IMG/VR virus record: IMGVR_UViG_3300022689_000130
Location: 80,665 to 144,664 of that record
Reading direction: 5' to 3' (one strand)
From: a virus
DNA length: 64,000 bases
Below, in pieces: positions 1-8,417 of the stretch (its first letter is position 1; each line of letters begins with the position of its first letter). Made by a program: the position numbers and the translations under genes. The notes under the pieces were generated by a model that was not told the origin of the DNA, ran no database searches, and saw only the letters and a program-made list of their open reading frames with translations.

Positions 1-296
1 CCACAGAGACCACGCTGCAACAAAATAACCTTGTATAGCCAGGAAAGGGCGGTTGAGCGATACCCTTTTACATTCAACTTATCAACGCAAGACCACCGAA
101 CGATGTTGCAGTTTCGTTCGGCTACTCGTAGGTTCCAATTGGTCAGGAGAGCCTACTCATTTCCCATGTGTCAGATGGGTGCTGTCAGACTGCGGCATGC
201 CAGATCCGTCAGCGCAAGCAATAGCTTACGCTTCCTCAAGGCGCGGGGTAGAGCCGCTATGGTCAGGGTTCCAGGATTGTCCTTGTTGAGCCTATC
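1..296. other. Gene-free, hairpin-rich segment; possible structured RNA
   Basis: No protein with a credible start or ribosome site is visible; two overlapping rightward open frames here have no Shine-Dalgarno sequence and no recognisable motif. The segment is unusually rich in inverted repeats: an 8-bp perfect stem (96-103 with 114-121), a 5+3 bp stem (128-136 with 148-156), a 5-bp stem with a 7-base loop (163-167 with 175-179) and a 9-bp stem with one G-U pair (211-219 with 224-232). It lies directly downstream of the leftward nuclease gene. It could be a noncoding RNA, a long 3' untranslated region or part of a structured element extending beyond the window. Strand is not determined. Confidence 0.35.
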
Positions 297-806
297 TTAG
301 CTGTGGACCTTTTCAAAGGTGGCCCTGTTGAGTTCGAAGAAACTGTCAAATTCAGTTAGTTTCCACTCAACCCCTTCCCGATCTGTATACTGGACGTGTC
401 TATGGGTTTCAAAATTCTGTGATGATTCGAAACCAACAAATCGTCCTACTCGGGTAATCTTCATAAAGAGGATATTGATATCCCCGGGATCGGCTGCGTC
501 TTTGATTTGTTGCAGCCATCCCTCTAGTAGAGGAATTTCCTTGTTGAACAACAAGTGATGAAACGGAAAACTACTATAGTTTTTACACTCGCAGTTGAAG
601 TGTTGCCAATTGTCTGGTGGCACCACATCGCCTTTCATGTGTCGAATTTGTCCATCACTCATGACAATTTTCCGGCTGGCATTGGTGCCTCCGGTGTAAG
701 CGCCTGAATTAGGGACGCGAATGAATGGTGCGCTATACGTTTCTGATAGGTATCGGGCAACGTCACGTTCCCACGCACCTCCCTTTGCCTTACTCTTGCT
801 AGTCAA
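297..806 (-). CDS. Holliday junction resolvase-like nuclease (PD-(D/E)XK type)
   Basis: A 169-residue protein with the spacing of a small PD-(D/E)XK nuclease: Glu13 in a WERD helix, Asp60 in KGDVV and Glu73-Cys-Lys75 as the E-x-K pair. A basic, glycine-containing N-terminus (KSKAKGGAWERD) and a PNSGAYTGG stretch resemble archaeal-Hjc and phage resolvase-like proteins. It probably cleaves branched DNA during recombination or packaging, which fits its place in the same leftward run as genes 46, 47 and 55. Its start overlaps the end of the upstream small gene by four bases (ATGA), indicating translational coupling. The nuclease fold is well supported by motif; the precise substrate is inferred. 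Confidence 0.65.
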   Translation of the reverse strand: MTSKSKAKGGAWERDVARYLSETYSAPFIRVPNSGAYTGGTNASRKIVMSDGQIRHMKGDVVPPDNWQHFNCECKNYSSFPFHHLLFNKEIPLLEGWLQQIKDAADPGDINILFMKITRVGRFVGFESSQNFETHRHVQYTDREGVEWKLTEFDSFFELNRATFEKVHS

Positions 807-1051
807 ATGTTGTTGATCATTTCTGCTAATATGATACCGCAGTCTTCGGATCTCGTCATTTTACGGCGTGATCCGTCGTTATCAGAAAACAAATCACTTA
901 TTGTCGTGGTAGCGTTTGGGATATGATAATTCCACTGACTGTTTGGTAACGTGTATGTGTTAATCTTTAAGGGGTCACCAACATGTGTGACATAATAGTC
1001 GCCTGTAATACATGATGATATTGTTGAATTTTTGATATGTTCTTCACTCAA
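803..1051 (-). CDS. Conserved-position hypothetical protein (82 aa)
   Basis: No family recognised. The frame is open from a TTG at 1057, but the TTG at 1051 is the better start because an AGGAG lies seven bases upstream of it (1063-1059 on this strand), whereas the first TTG is only one base away. The protein is soluble, with no signal or membrane segment. It overlaps the end of gene 46 by eight bases and ends in an ATGA overlap with the nuclease gene, so it is translated as part of that operon and may help recombination. There is no in-frame ATG until the last residues. Confidence 0.6.
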   Translation of the reverse strand: MSEEHIKNSTISSCITGDYYVTHVGDPLKINTYTLPNSQWNYHIPNATTTISDLFSDNDGSRRKMTRSEDCGIILAEMINNI

Positions 1052-2816
1052 TGTCAAACTCCTGGTCTGGGCTGAAGCTGGTAAAACCGTTTTCTTTAAC
1101 TACATAGAGTATGTTATTTACCCTTCCAATAAGCTCTTCTCTATGCGAGATGAGGAAGATGTTTTTGCTACGGTCTCGGTGCATCTTCTTGAGCACAACA
1201 AGGGCACTCTCCACACCGTTTGAGTCCATACCGCTATCAATCAGTTCGTCGATAGCCATGAAGTCGATTGGCATGTTGGTGCTCTCGTGCACATCACGAA
1301 AAGCCCAGCTAAGTCCGAGGATCAGCCTGTTTCTTTCTCCTCGGCTCAAATTATCAAAGTCCAACTCACGTCCAAGTTCTGTAATCTCCACTGTGAGGTC
1401 GCTCTGAAAGACAACCTCATGTGGCAGACCCAGCTTGTTGAGATAGTAGTTGAGACGGCTGTTGAGATACTGAAGGTTCTGCTCAATAATGCGCTTGCGA
1501 ATAAAGCTATCCTTGTTAGTGAGCAGCTTGAGTAGAAACTCCTGGTGCTCGCGCAAATTATGCAAGTTGTTCATCACTTCCCAGTCAATAGGCTGAATTC
1601 CTGTCTTCTCCAAACTTTCAATCTGTTCGGCGTAAGGGTCTTCTGCTTTTTGCAAGCCGTCCAGCTTGTCTTTCAGTGACGTTAGCTGGCTTTGCTGTTC
1701 ATACGCTTCTTGCGTCGTTGCGTATTTAGTATCGGGGATCTGCTCAGGAAGGATGATGTCATCAATTATTTCCTCAAGCTCTTTGATTGCGGCCAAGTCT
1801 TCTTCAATGGCTGCTTCAGATTCAGCAATGGCTTTACTTTTGGTCTCGATGATTTTGTTGTTTGAATCGTCGTGTAGATCTTGTCCACAGGCATAGCATT
1901 TATGTTTACGAGCTGCGTCCAGATCTTCTTCCGCTTTTTGTTTGCTGCGTCTCTCACGTTGAACATTAGCTTCAAGTTGGGCAGCGGCCTTCCTGGCGTC
2001 GGCGAGATCAGACTCAGCACGACGGTAATTATCGAGCGCCACATGCTGTGCAAGTTCTGTTTCAATGTCCAGGGCTTCAAGTTCAGCAATAGATCTCTGA
2101 ACTTCATCTGTGTCCTCTGTGTTCTTCTGATTCCAGATCCGCTGCCGCCTACGAAGGTCGTCGATGGATTTTTTGATTTGCTCATTCGCGTTCTCAACAC
2201 CTTTAATGCGATACTCTTCTTCCTTGATCTGATCTTTTGTGGTCTTGAGAAGTTCTTTAAGCACAACAGCCTTTTCTGATAGTAGCGTGATGCCGAGTAG
2301 GTTTTCGATGATGTCACGCTGATCGTTCGCTCGTAGTGCAAGGAAAGGTTCATTGTAGGTATTTAAGGCAATCAAGTGCTTGAACATGATGTGGTTCATA
2401 CCAAACACTCGCTCAATCTCTTGCTGGGTAAGGCGCATCTCACCCTGGCCTTCGTCAGTCTCTTCGACTGCATTCATATCGTTAACCAAGAACTTGAGCA
2501 TGTTTGGACTACGGCCACGCTCAATTCTGTAGTGCATATCGTTAACACTGAACTCAACTGTTACTAACATACCTTTGTTGTTGGTCTTGTTCACAAGATT
2601 CGCTTTTCTAATATTGCTTATGGCATTACCATACAATGCATAGCTCAGTGCATTAACAAGCGTTGTTTTACCAACCCCGTTCCTCGATCCATCTCCACCT
2701 AGATCAAGATTATTTCCAAGAACTAGTGTTAGACCTGCATTTTCAAAATTCACAGCTTGTGTCACATTCCCTACGGAGAGGAAATTTTTCATGGTAACAT
2801 TTTTTATACGAATCAT
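1044..2816 (-). CDS. 46: T4 gp46-like recombination endonuclease subunit (Rad50/SbcC type)
   Basis: SMC-like ATPase that with gp47 resects double-strand ends in recombination-dependent phage replication. Seen directly: the N-terminal beta strand and Walker A loop (GDGSRNGVGKTT, about residues 41-52), two long charged coiled-coil arms, a CxxC zinc hook (Cys307 and Cys310 in CYACGQ), the ABC signature LSRGE near the C-terminus, and Walker B ending in AIDE. At 590 residues it is close to T4 gp46 (560). It begins one base after a 92-residue gene that separates it from gene 47. Head-to-tail order 47, small gene, 46 matches other T4-like phages. Confidence 0.95.
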   Translation of the reverse strand: MIRIKNVTMKNFLSVGNVTQAVNFENAGLTLVLGNNLDLGGDGSRNGVGKTTLVNALSYALYGNAISNIRKANLVNKTNNKGMLVTVEFSVNDMHYRIERGRSPNMLKFLVNDMNAVEETDEGQGEMRLTQQEIERVFGMNHIMFKHLIALNTYNEPFLALRANDQRDIIENLLGITLLSEKAVVLKELLKTTKDQIKEEEYRIKGVENANEQIKKSIDDLRRRQRIWNQKNTEDTDEVQRSIAELEALDIETELAQHVALDNYRRAESDLADARKAAAQLEANVQRERRSKQKAEEDLDAARKHKCYACGQDLHDDSNNKIIETKSKAIAESEAAIEEDLAAIKELEEIIDDIILPEQIPDTKYATTQEAYEQQSQLTSLKDKLDGLQKAEDPYAEQIESLEKTGIQPIDWEVMNNLHNLREHQEFLLKLLTNKDSFIRKRIIEQNLQYLNSRLNYYLNKLGLPHEVVFQSDLTVEITELGRELDFDNLSRGERNRLILGLSWAFRDVHESTNMPIDFMAIDELIDSGMDSNGVESALVVLKKMHRDRSKNIFLISHREELIGRVNNILYVVKENGFTSFSPDQEFDIE

Positions 2817-3095
2817 TTAGTCGCGGCTGCCTTCATCACTACAGAGTTCTTCAATTTCATCAGCCATGCCTTCCATGATCCAGTCTGGCATAGTAGCGGA
2901 GCCTTCCATGACGGCTCGTTCAAGCAGAATCATCATGGTATCCATGTCCTGCTCCATGAGTTCTTGGATGAGTCCTTGAAATTCGTCGTCAGCTATGAGT
3001 GCATCATAATCTTGATCGATGCCAGTTTCAGTTGCACGTTCTCTCCATGCAGTAACGCGCTCGTGTAAGTCGTCAATTTTATCTTGGTCAGTCAT
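2817..3095 (-). CDS. Small acidic hypothetical protein between genes 47 and 46
   Basis: A 92-residue, strongly acidic protein with several Met residues, probably helical, ending in an acidic tail (SDEGSRD). Its ATG shares a base with the stop of gene 47 (TAATG overlap at 3095) and its stop directly abuts the gene 46 start, so it is translated with the nuclease pair. Small genes between 46 and 47 are common in T4-like phages (T4 itself has several). No domain is recognised; acidity might suggest a DNA mimic or an inhibitor of the nuclease complex, but that is speculation. Confidence 0.7.
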   Translation of the reverse strand: MTDQDKIDDLHERVTAWRERATETGIDQDYDALIADDEFQGLIQELMEQDMDTMMILLERAVMEGSATMPDWIMEGMADEIEELCSDEGSRD

Positions 3096-4114
3096 TATAA
3101 GTCCTTGTATATATCCATCAGCAGCTTCTGGTTGATCATCTCGCTTTCAACAGCTTGCAACTGGTTGTATACGATTTGATCAACACTCTCCACGACAAAG
3201 TCACCATCTTCAGCAGGATCAAAGCTTAGCTCTTCTTTCTTCTGAGGTAGCAGTGCCAATTCACGTGGGTTGAACTGCGATACAAATGTTTCCTTGATGA
3301 AGTTTGCTTCTTCATAGCTGATAGGCACATCAAGTATTGCTCTGCAATATGTTTTGTTGTTTAGGTAGTCCTCAGGGCTGTCAATCAGGTCGCTGAGATT
3401 GAGGCGGACGTAACGAGGCCCGTCGTAATTGACGTATTTTGGCTCGCCTCCCCATTCGAGGAACATGGCACCACGGTCATCGTCCCATGCGTCCGCATAG
3501 TTATGCGCAAAAGGACTACCTAAATAATGGACTTTGCCGCGGATCTGGCGCTTGTGGAAGTGTCCGCTGAAGACATAGTCCGCAGCCTTAAAATCATCTG
3601 CTTTGAGCTCGCCGTGGTCAGGCATTTCTACGATAGCATTCATCATGAAGTGCGGTAGCTCAAAGTGCCCAAAAACATACTTGCTTTTGAGCTTCTTCAT
3701 CTTCTTCCACTCATCACCAACGAGCCAGGGCACGAGTGCAACGTCGCCCTGCTCTACAATGTCGTCGTTGATGATGTGGATGTTGTCAAACATATCGCCA
3801 AACGGAAAACTGTTGATCTCGCGCTTTTCGCGGTAGAACAAGTCGTGGTTGCCGACAAGCATGTATACGTTTTCAAACGCCCGACTCAGGCGGGTGAAGT
3901 TACTGGTTGTGTAGTTGAGTGTGGACACGTTAACGCTAGCGCGATGGTGATGCCAGTCACCCAGGAAGATGCAGGTTTCACAGCCATGTGCTCGGGCTTC
4001 TGCAATGAACCAAATGAGGAATTCCTCACAGTCAATGTTGTGCTGGCGACTGTTGTTCTTGTTGCCAAAGTGGATGTCAGTGAAACACGCGGCGTGTTTA
4101 AATAAGTTTGTCAA
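3095..4114 (-). CDS. 47: T4 gp47-like recombination endonuclease subunit (Mre11/SbcD type)
   Basis: Metallophosphoesterase nuclease that partners gp46. All the metal-binding blocks are visible: D13-x-H15 (FTDIHFG), GDWHHH at about 52-57, GNHD at 88-91, GHFEL and SGHFHKRQ further on. The length, 339 residues, equals that of T4 gp47. The start is a TTG at 4114 rather than ATG; a GAGG ribosome site sits eight bases upstream, and no ATG lies nearby. The gap to the upstream small gene is 36 bases, so it is likely co-transcribed with gene 55. Confidence 0.95.
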   Translation of the reverse strand: MTNLFKHAACFTDIHFGNKNNSRQHNIDCEEFLIWFIAEARAHGCETCIFLGDWHHHRASVNVSTLNYTTSNFTRLSRAFENVYMLVGNHDLFYREKREINSFPFGDMFDNIHIINDDIVEQGDVALVPWLVGDEWKKMKKLKSKYVFGHFELPHFMMNAIVEMPDHGELKADDFKAADYVFSGHFHKRQIRGKVHYLGSPFAHNYADAWDDDRGAMFLEWGGEPKYVNYDGPRYVRLNLSDLIDSPEDYLNNKTYCRAILDVPISYEEANFIKETFVSQFNPRELALLPQKKEELSFDPAEDGDFVVESVDQIVYNQLQAVESEMINQKLLMDIYKDL

Positions 4115-4150
4115 GAGTGCGACCTCAGTTTATGTAATGATAATAACAGC

Positions 4151-4429
4151 TTATGTTCTAGCGGTCAACCGTTCAAGTTCCATCTGGATCTCAGTCTTCA
4201 TGATCTCCATGAGTTCACTTTCAGCATCGATTCCATGATCATCCTGTAAATCAGTGACAGCTTTACTCTGTAACCTAAGCTTTAGTGCACGATCTTCGCC
4301 TTGATATTCTGTCGAAAAACAATATTCGTTATATGTATCGTTTGATTCTGACAGAGATTTTATGACCACAAAGTCAACTCCGTTAACAGTGGTGCGTAAA
4401 AATTCTTCAGATTGTGTTGTATCCTGCAT
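4151..4429 (-). CDS. Hypothetical protein (92 aa) after the late sigma factor gene
   Basis: The frame is open upstream inside gene 55, but the ATG at 4429 is the likely start: it has an AGGAACT ribosome site about nine bases upstream and begins a well-behaved acidic protein (MQDTTQSEEF). The longer version would read 157 bases of gene 55 out of frame and give a cysteine-rich, unnatural N-terminus. It overlaps the end of gene 55 by 23 bases. The C-terminal half is a predicted helix rich in Glu and Met (ESELMEIMKTEIQMELERL). No family recognised; a cofactor of late transcription is possible by position only. Confidence 0.65.
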   Translation of the reverse strand: MQDTTQSEEFLRTTVNGVDFVVIKSLSESNDTYNEYCFSTEYQGEDRALKLRLQSKAVTDLQDDHGIDAESELMEIMKTEIQMELERLTART

Positions 4430-5300
4430 CTTTGAGTTCCTGACGCTGTTTCTCTTCGTCCTCTTCTCGAGCACGCTGTTGTGCAGCTTCATCGTCCAAC
4501 TGACGGTTGAAGCTGGGCATATAACCGCCATCTTGTAACATATCATCGCGAATACTTTGATTGCGCTTTTCAAGATTGAGGACACGAGTAAAACTGTTCG
4601 TTATTGTCGCAGTGTAGTAAGCAAATGGATTTTGACTACGAGCCTCGTTAAATTTAAGACCAACCTCGCTAAGCTGTAGCAGAGCAGCCCCCTGCATTTC
4701 AGAATTGTATGTATACCCGCGCCAGTTGCCCCTCATAGCATAACGTTCTACAAGCTTCATCATCATTTTTGCTAGATTTGGTGTTAACCCACCATGTGTG
4801 CAGTTGAAGTGACCGTTGTCAAACCCTCCTTCCCAATGGCTACGAACAACCTCGCGCCATTCACCATCTAGGAACGCATAATGCTTGAATGGTGGGAAGT
4901 TGACTTTGGTATGCAGATCAGCTTCGGTTTTAGGGTTCTTTTTCCTCTTTGGAGTTTCAGGAATGTGTTCATAAGTCATAACACGAAATACAATATCTTC
5001 ATCAGAAATTTTTTCAGGATCTACCCGAAAATCTGCTTGCTTGGGCTTGGTTGATCGTGATCCATTGTCGTCATACCATTTGTTAAGACCGGTTTCGTAG
5101 TCAAGGCTGCTAATACGAGCTGCCTGGTTTTCTTTCGCAGTGCGAATAGTTTTTGGATTGATTTGATCAACTGAGTCAATGATGCAGTCGAATTGATTGT
5201 AACGCTCATCTAATGAATAACAGTAACTAAGCTTACTGGCATGGATTTCTTTGAGCATATCTTTGTTGTTGAGATAATTGGTGGGTTTTTTACGGGCCAT
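4407..5300 (-). CDS. 55: T4 gp55-like late-transcription sigma factor
   Basis: Phage sigma factor that directs host RNA polymerase to late promoters. The core region with sigma region 2-like helices is visible in the second half (GAALLQLSEVGLKFNEARSQ, then AYYTATITNSFTRVLN), followed by the basic LEKRNQSIRDD stretch typical of gp55 proteins. At 297 residues it is longer than T4 gp55 (185), mostly through an N-terminal extension. It opens the leftward operon and has a near-consensus sigma70 promoter just upstream, as expected for a gene made before late transcription. The ATAAATAT boxes elsewhere in the window are its presumed targets. Confidence 0.8.
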   Translation of the reverse strand: MARKKPTNYLNNKDMLKEIHASKLSYCYSLDERYNQFDCIIDSVDQINPKTIRTAKENQAARISSLDYETGLNKWYDDNGSRSTKPKQADFRVDPEKISDEDIVFRVMTYEHIPETPKRKKNPKTEADLHTKVNFPPFKHYAFLDGEWREVVRSHWEGGFDNGHFNCTHGGLTPNLAKMMMKLVERYAMRGNWRGYTYNSEMQGAALLQLSEVGLKFNEARSQNPFAYYTATITNSFTRVLNLEKRNQSIRDDMLQDGGYMPSFNRQLDDEAAQQRAREEDEEKQRQELKDAGYNTI

Positions 5301-5323
5301 ATATTAGATTCCTATTGTTAATG

Positions 5324-5352
5324 AGTATAGTATTCTAAATCATTGATGTCAA
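5324..5352 (-). promoter_or_regulatory. Sigma70-type promoter for gene 55 and the leftward operon
   Basis: Reading leftward: TTGACA (5352-5347), 17-base spacer, TATACT (5329-5324), about 24 bases before the gene 55 ATG. This is a near-perfect host promoter and fits early or middle expression of the sigma factor and recombination genes. Confidence 0.75.
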
Positions 5353-5368
5353 GCCGAATTTTTGGTTG

Positions 5369-5376
5369 ATAAATAT
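5369..5376 (+). promoter_or_regulatory. Late promoter (ATAAATAT) opening the baseplate block
   Basis: ATAAATAT matches the T4 late-promoter box (TATAAATA) and recurs before several other late genes here. Start would be near 5383, giving a leader of about 40 bases to the 5423 ATG. The box is one arm of an inverted repeat with 5404-5412. Confidence 0.65.
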
Positions 5377-5403
5377 CAAATAGAAGTGTGAAATGCATCA
5401 CAC

Positions 5404-5411
5404 ATATTTAT
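5404..5411 (-). promoter_or_regulatory. Reverse-oriented ATAAATAT box
   Basis: The complement reads ATAAATAT and points toward gene 55, about 104 bases before its start. It could be a second, late promoter for the leftward operon, or merely the other arm of the 9-bp inverted repeat with 5368-5376. Confidence 0.35.
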
Positions 5412-5422
5412 CAGGGATTTTA

Positions 5423-6070
5423 ATGGTAAAAGCAGACCAAAGAGCAAGGCTCACGATGAAAACGTTAGGTTCAAACCAATTTGGTTTGAGCAATGCAATT
5501 ACAGGCGCGACGGCTGGGTATTACCTTCCTCTTGAAGGACCAGGATTGGCGTTACGTCGAACTAATGGCATTTTGTTCCCTTATACACCTAATATTTCAT
5601 TTGCACAACAGGTTGAATATAGCAGTTATGAATTAGTTCACACTAATTATCAACAGAATGCATATGGAAAAACACGTAACCCAAATATTCAAGTCACTGG
5701 TTTATTTGCTAGTCAAACTCCAGAGGAAGCAGCTTATACAGTTGGCGTAATGCATTTTTTGCGCGTTGTAACAAAAATGAACTTCGGAAACAACGACCAA
5801 GATGCAGGAACACCACCACCGGTTCTAGAATTTAGTGCGTATGGCGCATATAATTTTTACAAGGTCCCAGTGTTAGTTGGTAGTTTCAACTTTGTTTATG
5901 AAGACGGTGTTGATTATGTTGAAATAGAAACAAATGGTGATACTGTGCAAATACCAACTGTTATGACTATTGCTATCGACTTGCTACCGCAGTATTCGCC
6001 GGCTAAGCAAAATGAATTCAATATGGCCGAATTTGCTAGCGGTGAAGGATACAAGAAAGGGTTCATTTAA
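5423..6070 (+). CDS. Baseplate/tail-tube initiator-like protein (gp48/gp54 type)
   Basis: A 215-residue virion protein at the head of the baseplate block. The frame opens at 5393, but the ATG at 5423 has an AGGGA ribosome site at a good distance, and the upstream ATG lies inside an inverted repeat. Beta-rich segments (VEYSSYELVHTNYQQ; FYKVPVLVGSFNFVYEDG; VQIPTVMTIAIDLLPQYSP) resemble the tube-like fold of proteins that start the tail tube on the hub. It is shorter than T4 gp54 (320) or gp48 (364). Its stop overlaps the gp53 start (TAATG). Family membership is inferred from position and general pattern. Confidence 0.5.
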   Translation: MVKADQRARLTMKTLGSNQFGLSNAITGATAGYYLPLEGPGLALRRTNGILFPYTPNISFAQQVEYSSYELVHTNYQQNAYGKTRNPNIQVTGLFASQTPEEAAYTVGVMHFLRVVTKMNFGNNDQDAGTPPPVLEFSAYGAYNFYKVPVLVGSFNFVYEDGVDYVEIETNGDTVQIPTVMTIAIDLLPQYSPAKQNEFNMAEFASGEGYKKGFI

Positions 6071-6357
6071 TGGCATTTAAAAGAACTAGCAATTTGCGAG
6101 CAACTCCAGTAATTGATGGATATTTGGATATCTACAATCCTCCGATTATACCAGATTTTAATCAAACTGAAATTGTGGAAATTACACAAAAATATAACCG
6201 CCGCCCAGATCTTTTAGCTTACGATTTGTATGGCGAAGCACGTCTTTGGTGGTTATTCGCGCTCTACAATAAAAATGCAATTGTCGATCCAATAAATGAT
6301 TTTACAACTGGGACTAGCATTGTGGTCCCACTGCGTAGCTTCGTGACAGGAATCTAA
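6070..6357 (+). CDS. 53: Baseplate wedge protein gp53-like
   Basis: A 95-residue protein with the conserved core of gp53-type wedge proteins: RPDLLAYDLYG, then ARLWWLFALYN, then IVDPINDFTTGTSIVVP. This LysM-like fold clamps neighbouring baseplate wedges together. It is about half the length of T4 gp53 (196), keeping only the conserved domain, as is usual in marine T4-like phages. It is coupled to both neighbours by TAATG overlaps, so the three proteins are probably made in step. Confidence 0.8.
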   Translation: MAFKRTSNLRATPVIDGYLDIYNPPIIPDFNQTEIVEITQKYNRRPDLLAYDLYGEARLWWLFALYNKNAIVDPINDFTTGTSIVVPLRSFVTGI

Positions 6358-8417
6358 TGACCAATTTTCTTTCAAATGCTCTCAATGAATATGAGACGTA
6401 CACTTACAATATCAAACTTTGGCAAGTAGACCCAAGAGATTTTGGCCAAGGCGACAATTTAATCAAAACCGAACGAGCGATTTTGATTGCTGATAATGCG
6501 CGGCTCGCTGAATACAACATCGTTGATATGGAGCAAGTATTTACAGTCGGACACGGCCAGGTGCGCGAAGCCTTTGGTAACACTTTTCGTTTAACAGTCA
6601 ATGAACCCAACGGTGTCACATTGCTCAGCACAATAAAAGGTGCAAGCATTAACTTAGGAATCAATAATCATTTACAGGCTGGTTATTTAATTGAGGTCGA
6701 GTTCAATGGACGGGTTGCAGACGGTACAGCTAAAAAATTTCCACAAAAGTTCTACTACACTGGTAAAATTACTGATTTTACATTTCGCATTGATGAAGGT
6801 GGCAGCACATACACCATTGAAATTGTCGAACAAAGCGCAATTGGCTACCAGTATCTTAAAAATCGTGTGCCTGGACAAGTAACCGTGGTGGCGCAAACGG
6901 TTGGTGAATTTTTTTCAGAGTTTGAAAGATTGATCAACGAAACAATGATTGACCTTTGGGTTGCGAATCCCACTGCCCAGCAATATCCGACACAATATCG
7001 ATTTGAATTTGATGAAACGACTGAAAGCTGGCGGGATTGGCGTTTTCAAGTCTTAGATGAAGCACTCACTGTCAGCGGGATTGAGTTCGTTGGTGCACCA
7101 GGGCAAGACCCATCATTGCAGATTAGTGTTCCTAATGGCACACAAATGACCACGGTGTTTAGCTATGTATTGCAGCTTACAGAAGAATATAAACGGATAC
7201 TAGTTGAACAACGGGGATTCAGTCGCGAAGTCTATGCCCGTAGTCAGCCTAATTCGCGAGTAGATGATGTTGAGTTAGATAGCTTGCCTGTATTCATGAA
7301 AGTGCTCAGTAACATTGAGTATGGCGAGTTTGATCTTTTCGCGCAAGACTACGCTCATAACATTGTATACCGGCTTAAAGCATATACTGTAACTGATCTG
7401 GTTCTCGATGCAGACGTTTATTCACGAGGTATTACAAGTCAAAGCATTCAGAGCCGACGAGTAAGCAATATTGTAGCTGGTGGCTATCTGCGTAAGCGTT
7501 ATGATTATACGTTTACTGGCCGTAACACAGAAATTCTCAATTTGGATATGGATTTTAATTATGCTTACTACCAGATTTTGCCGTTCGGAGAAGGTTATTT
7601 TGGTGATCCAAGGGTGCAAGGCCCGCGGTTATTGCAAGACCAGCCAGAAATTCAAGGACGACTGGAGGCTATTGCCAGAGACACGCAAGCCGTTGCAGAC
7701 GCTCAGCGACAGCTAAACACGTTTCGTAATGAAGGACAACCAGAAAATATTATCCAAGCATCTGCAGGAGAACTAGCCAACTTACGGCTCTCCCTTAATC
7801 AGACAATTGAAAACGAAACAGCACAATTGCGTGAACAATACGGACTCACTGATCAGCAAATCGCAATGCCACTTCGCTGGGTTCAAGATGTTATCGGTGG
7901 TCAAGAAACCAATAGTAGTGACAACGATGAAAATAGTGGTGCATTAAAATTCGGCGGGGTGAGAGTCAACTTGGAAAGCTCGGCCGATTTCCACACAATC
8001 GAAATGGAGATACGCGGAGATCCATATTGGATGGGGAAGCCAAATAGTTTTCGTCAAGCCGAAAATAACGTTGAAGACTTAGCAGATTACGAAGCTGGTT
8101 CAATCAATTTCTTCTTGGTCATTAATTTCCCCACGGCCGAAGAAGACAGTTCAGGAAGGCGAGCGCCCAATCCAGATTATCAACTCAGCGGACTTTATCG
8201 CGTCATCAGTGTGATTAATCGTTTTCGTAACGGTCAGTTCGTGCAATATCTAGAAGCAACACGTGATCTAGGAACAAATATTCAGTCTGCCTGGGAAGCG
8301 TTGGCTGGTGATGATAACGTCGCCCGCGCCACGGAAGATTCAAGGCGGAGAGCTAATCAGCGTGATCTGGCCCAAGAACAGGACGAAAGTTATCGAAGAG
8401 CAGCAGGAATTGAATAA
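6357..8417 (+). CDS. Baseplate hub protein (gp27-like by position)
   Basis: A 686-residue structural protein preceding the gp5-like spike, the place of the hub cylinder. The N-terminal half is beta-rich (IEVEFNGRVADGT, then KFYYTGKITDFTFRIDEGG), as in hub tube domains. A helical, Gln/Ala-rich stretch (about residues 435-485) is likely coiled coil, and the C-terminus again is beta-rich and ends in a charged helix. It is longer than T4 gp27 (391). There is no signal or membrane segment. It is flanked by TAATG overlaps. The hub role rests on gene order and fold impression rather than on a diagnostic motif. Confidence 0.55.
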   Translation: MTNFLSNALNEYETYTYNIKLWQVDPRDFGQGDNLIKTERAILIADNARLAEYNIVDMEQVFTVGHGQVREAFGNTFRLTVNEPNGVTLLSTIKGASINLGINNHLQAGYLIEVEFNGRVADGTAKKFPQKFYYTGKITDFTFRIDEGGSTYTIEIVEQSAIGYQYLKNRVPGQVTVVAQTVGEFFSEFERLINETMIDLWVANPTAQQYPTQYRFEFDETTESWRDWRFQVLDEALTVSGIEFVGAPGQDPSLQISVPNGTQMTTVFSYVLQLTEEYKRILVEQRGFSREVYARSQPNSRVDDVELDSLPVFMKVLSNIEYGEFDLFAQDYAHNIVYRLKAYTVTDLVLDADVYSRGITSQSIQSRRVSNIVAGGYLRKRYDYTFTGRNTEILNLDMDFNYAYYQILPFGEGYFGDPRVQGPRLLQDQPEIQGRLEAIARDTQAVADAQRQLNTFRNEGQPENIIQASAGELANLRLSLNQTIENETAQLREQYGLTDQQIAMPLRWVQDVIGGQETNSSDNDENSGALKFGGVRVNLESSADFHTIEMEIRGDPYWMGKPNSFRQAENNVEDLADYEAGSINFFLVINFPTAEEDSSGRRAPNPDYQLSGLYRVISVINRFRNGQFVQYLEATRDLGTNIQSAWEALAGDDNVARATEDSRRRANQRDLAQEQDESYRRAAGIE

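Noticed and set aside
163-179. tRNA-like 5-bp stem with 7-base loop
   Set aside because: No acceptor, D or T arm (no GGTTC-like T loop) at the right distance on either strand.
31-300. Rightward open frames of 89 and 78 residues at the window start
   Set aside because: No ribosome site, biased towards Arg/Ser in one frame and no motif; the frame reads through several inverted repeats.
4430-4585. Longer start for the small gene after gene 55
   Set aside because: The extra part reads gene 55 out of frame and lacks a ribosome site; the ATG at 4429 has one.
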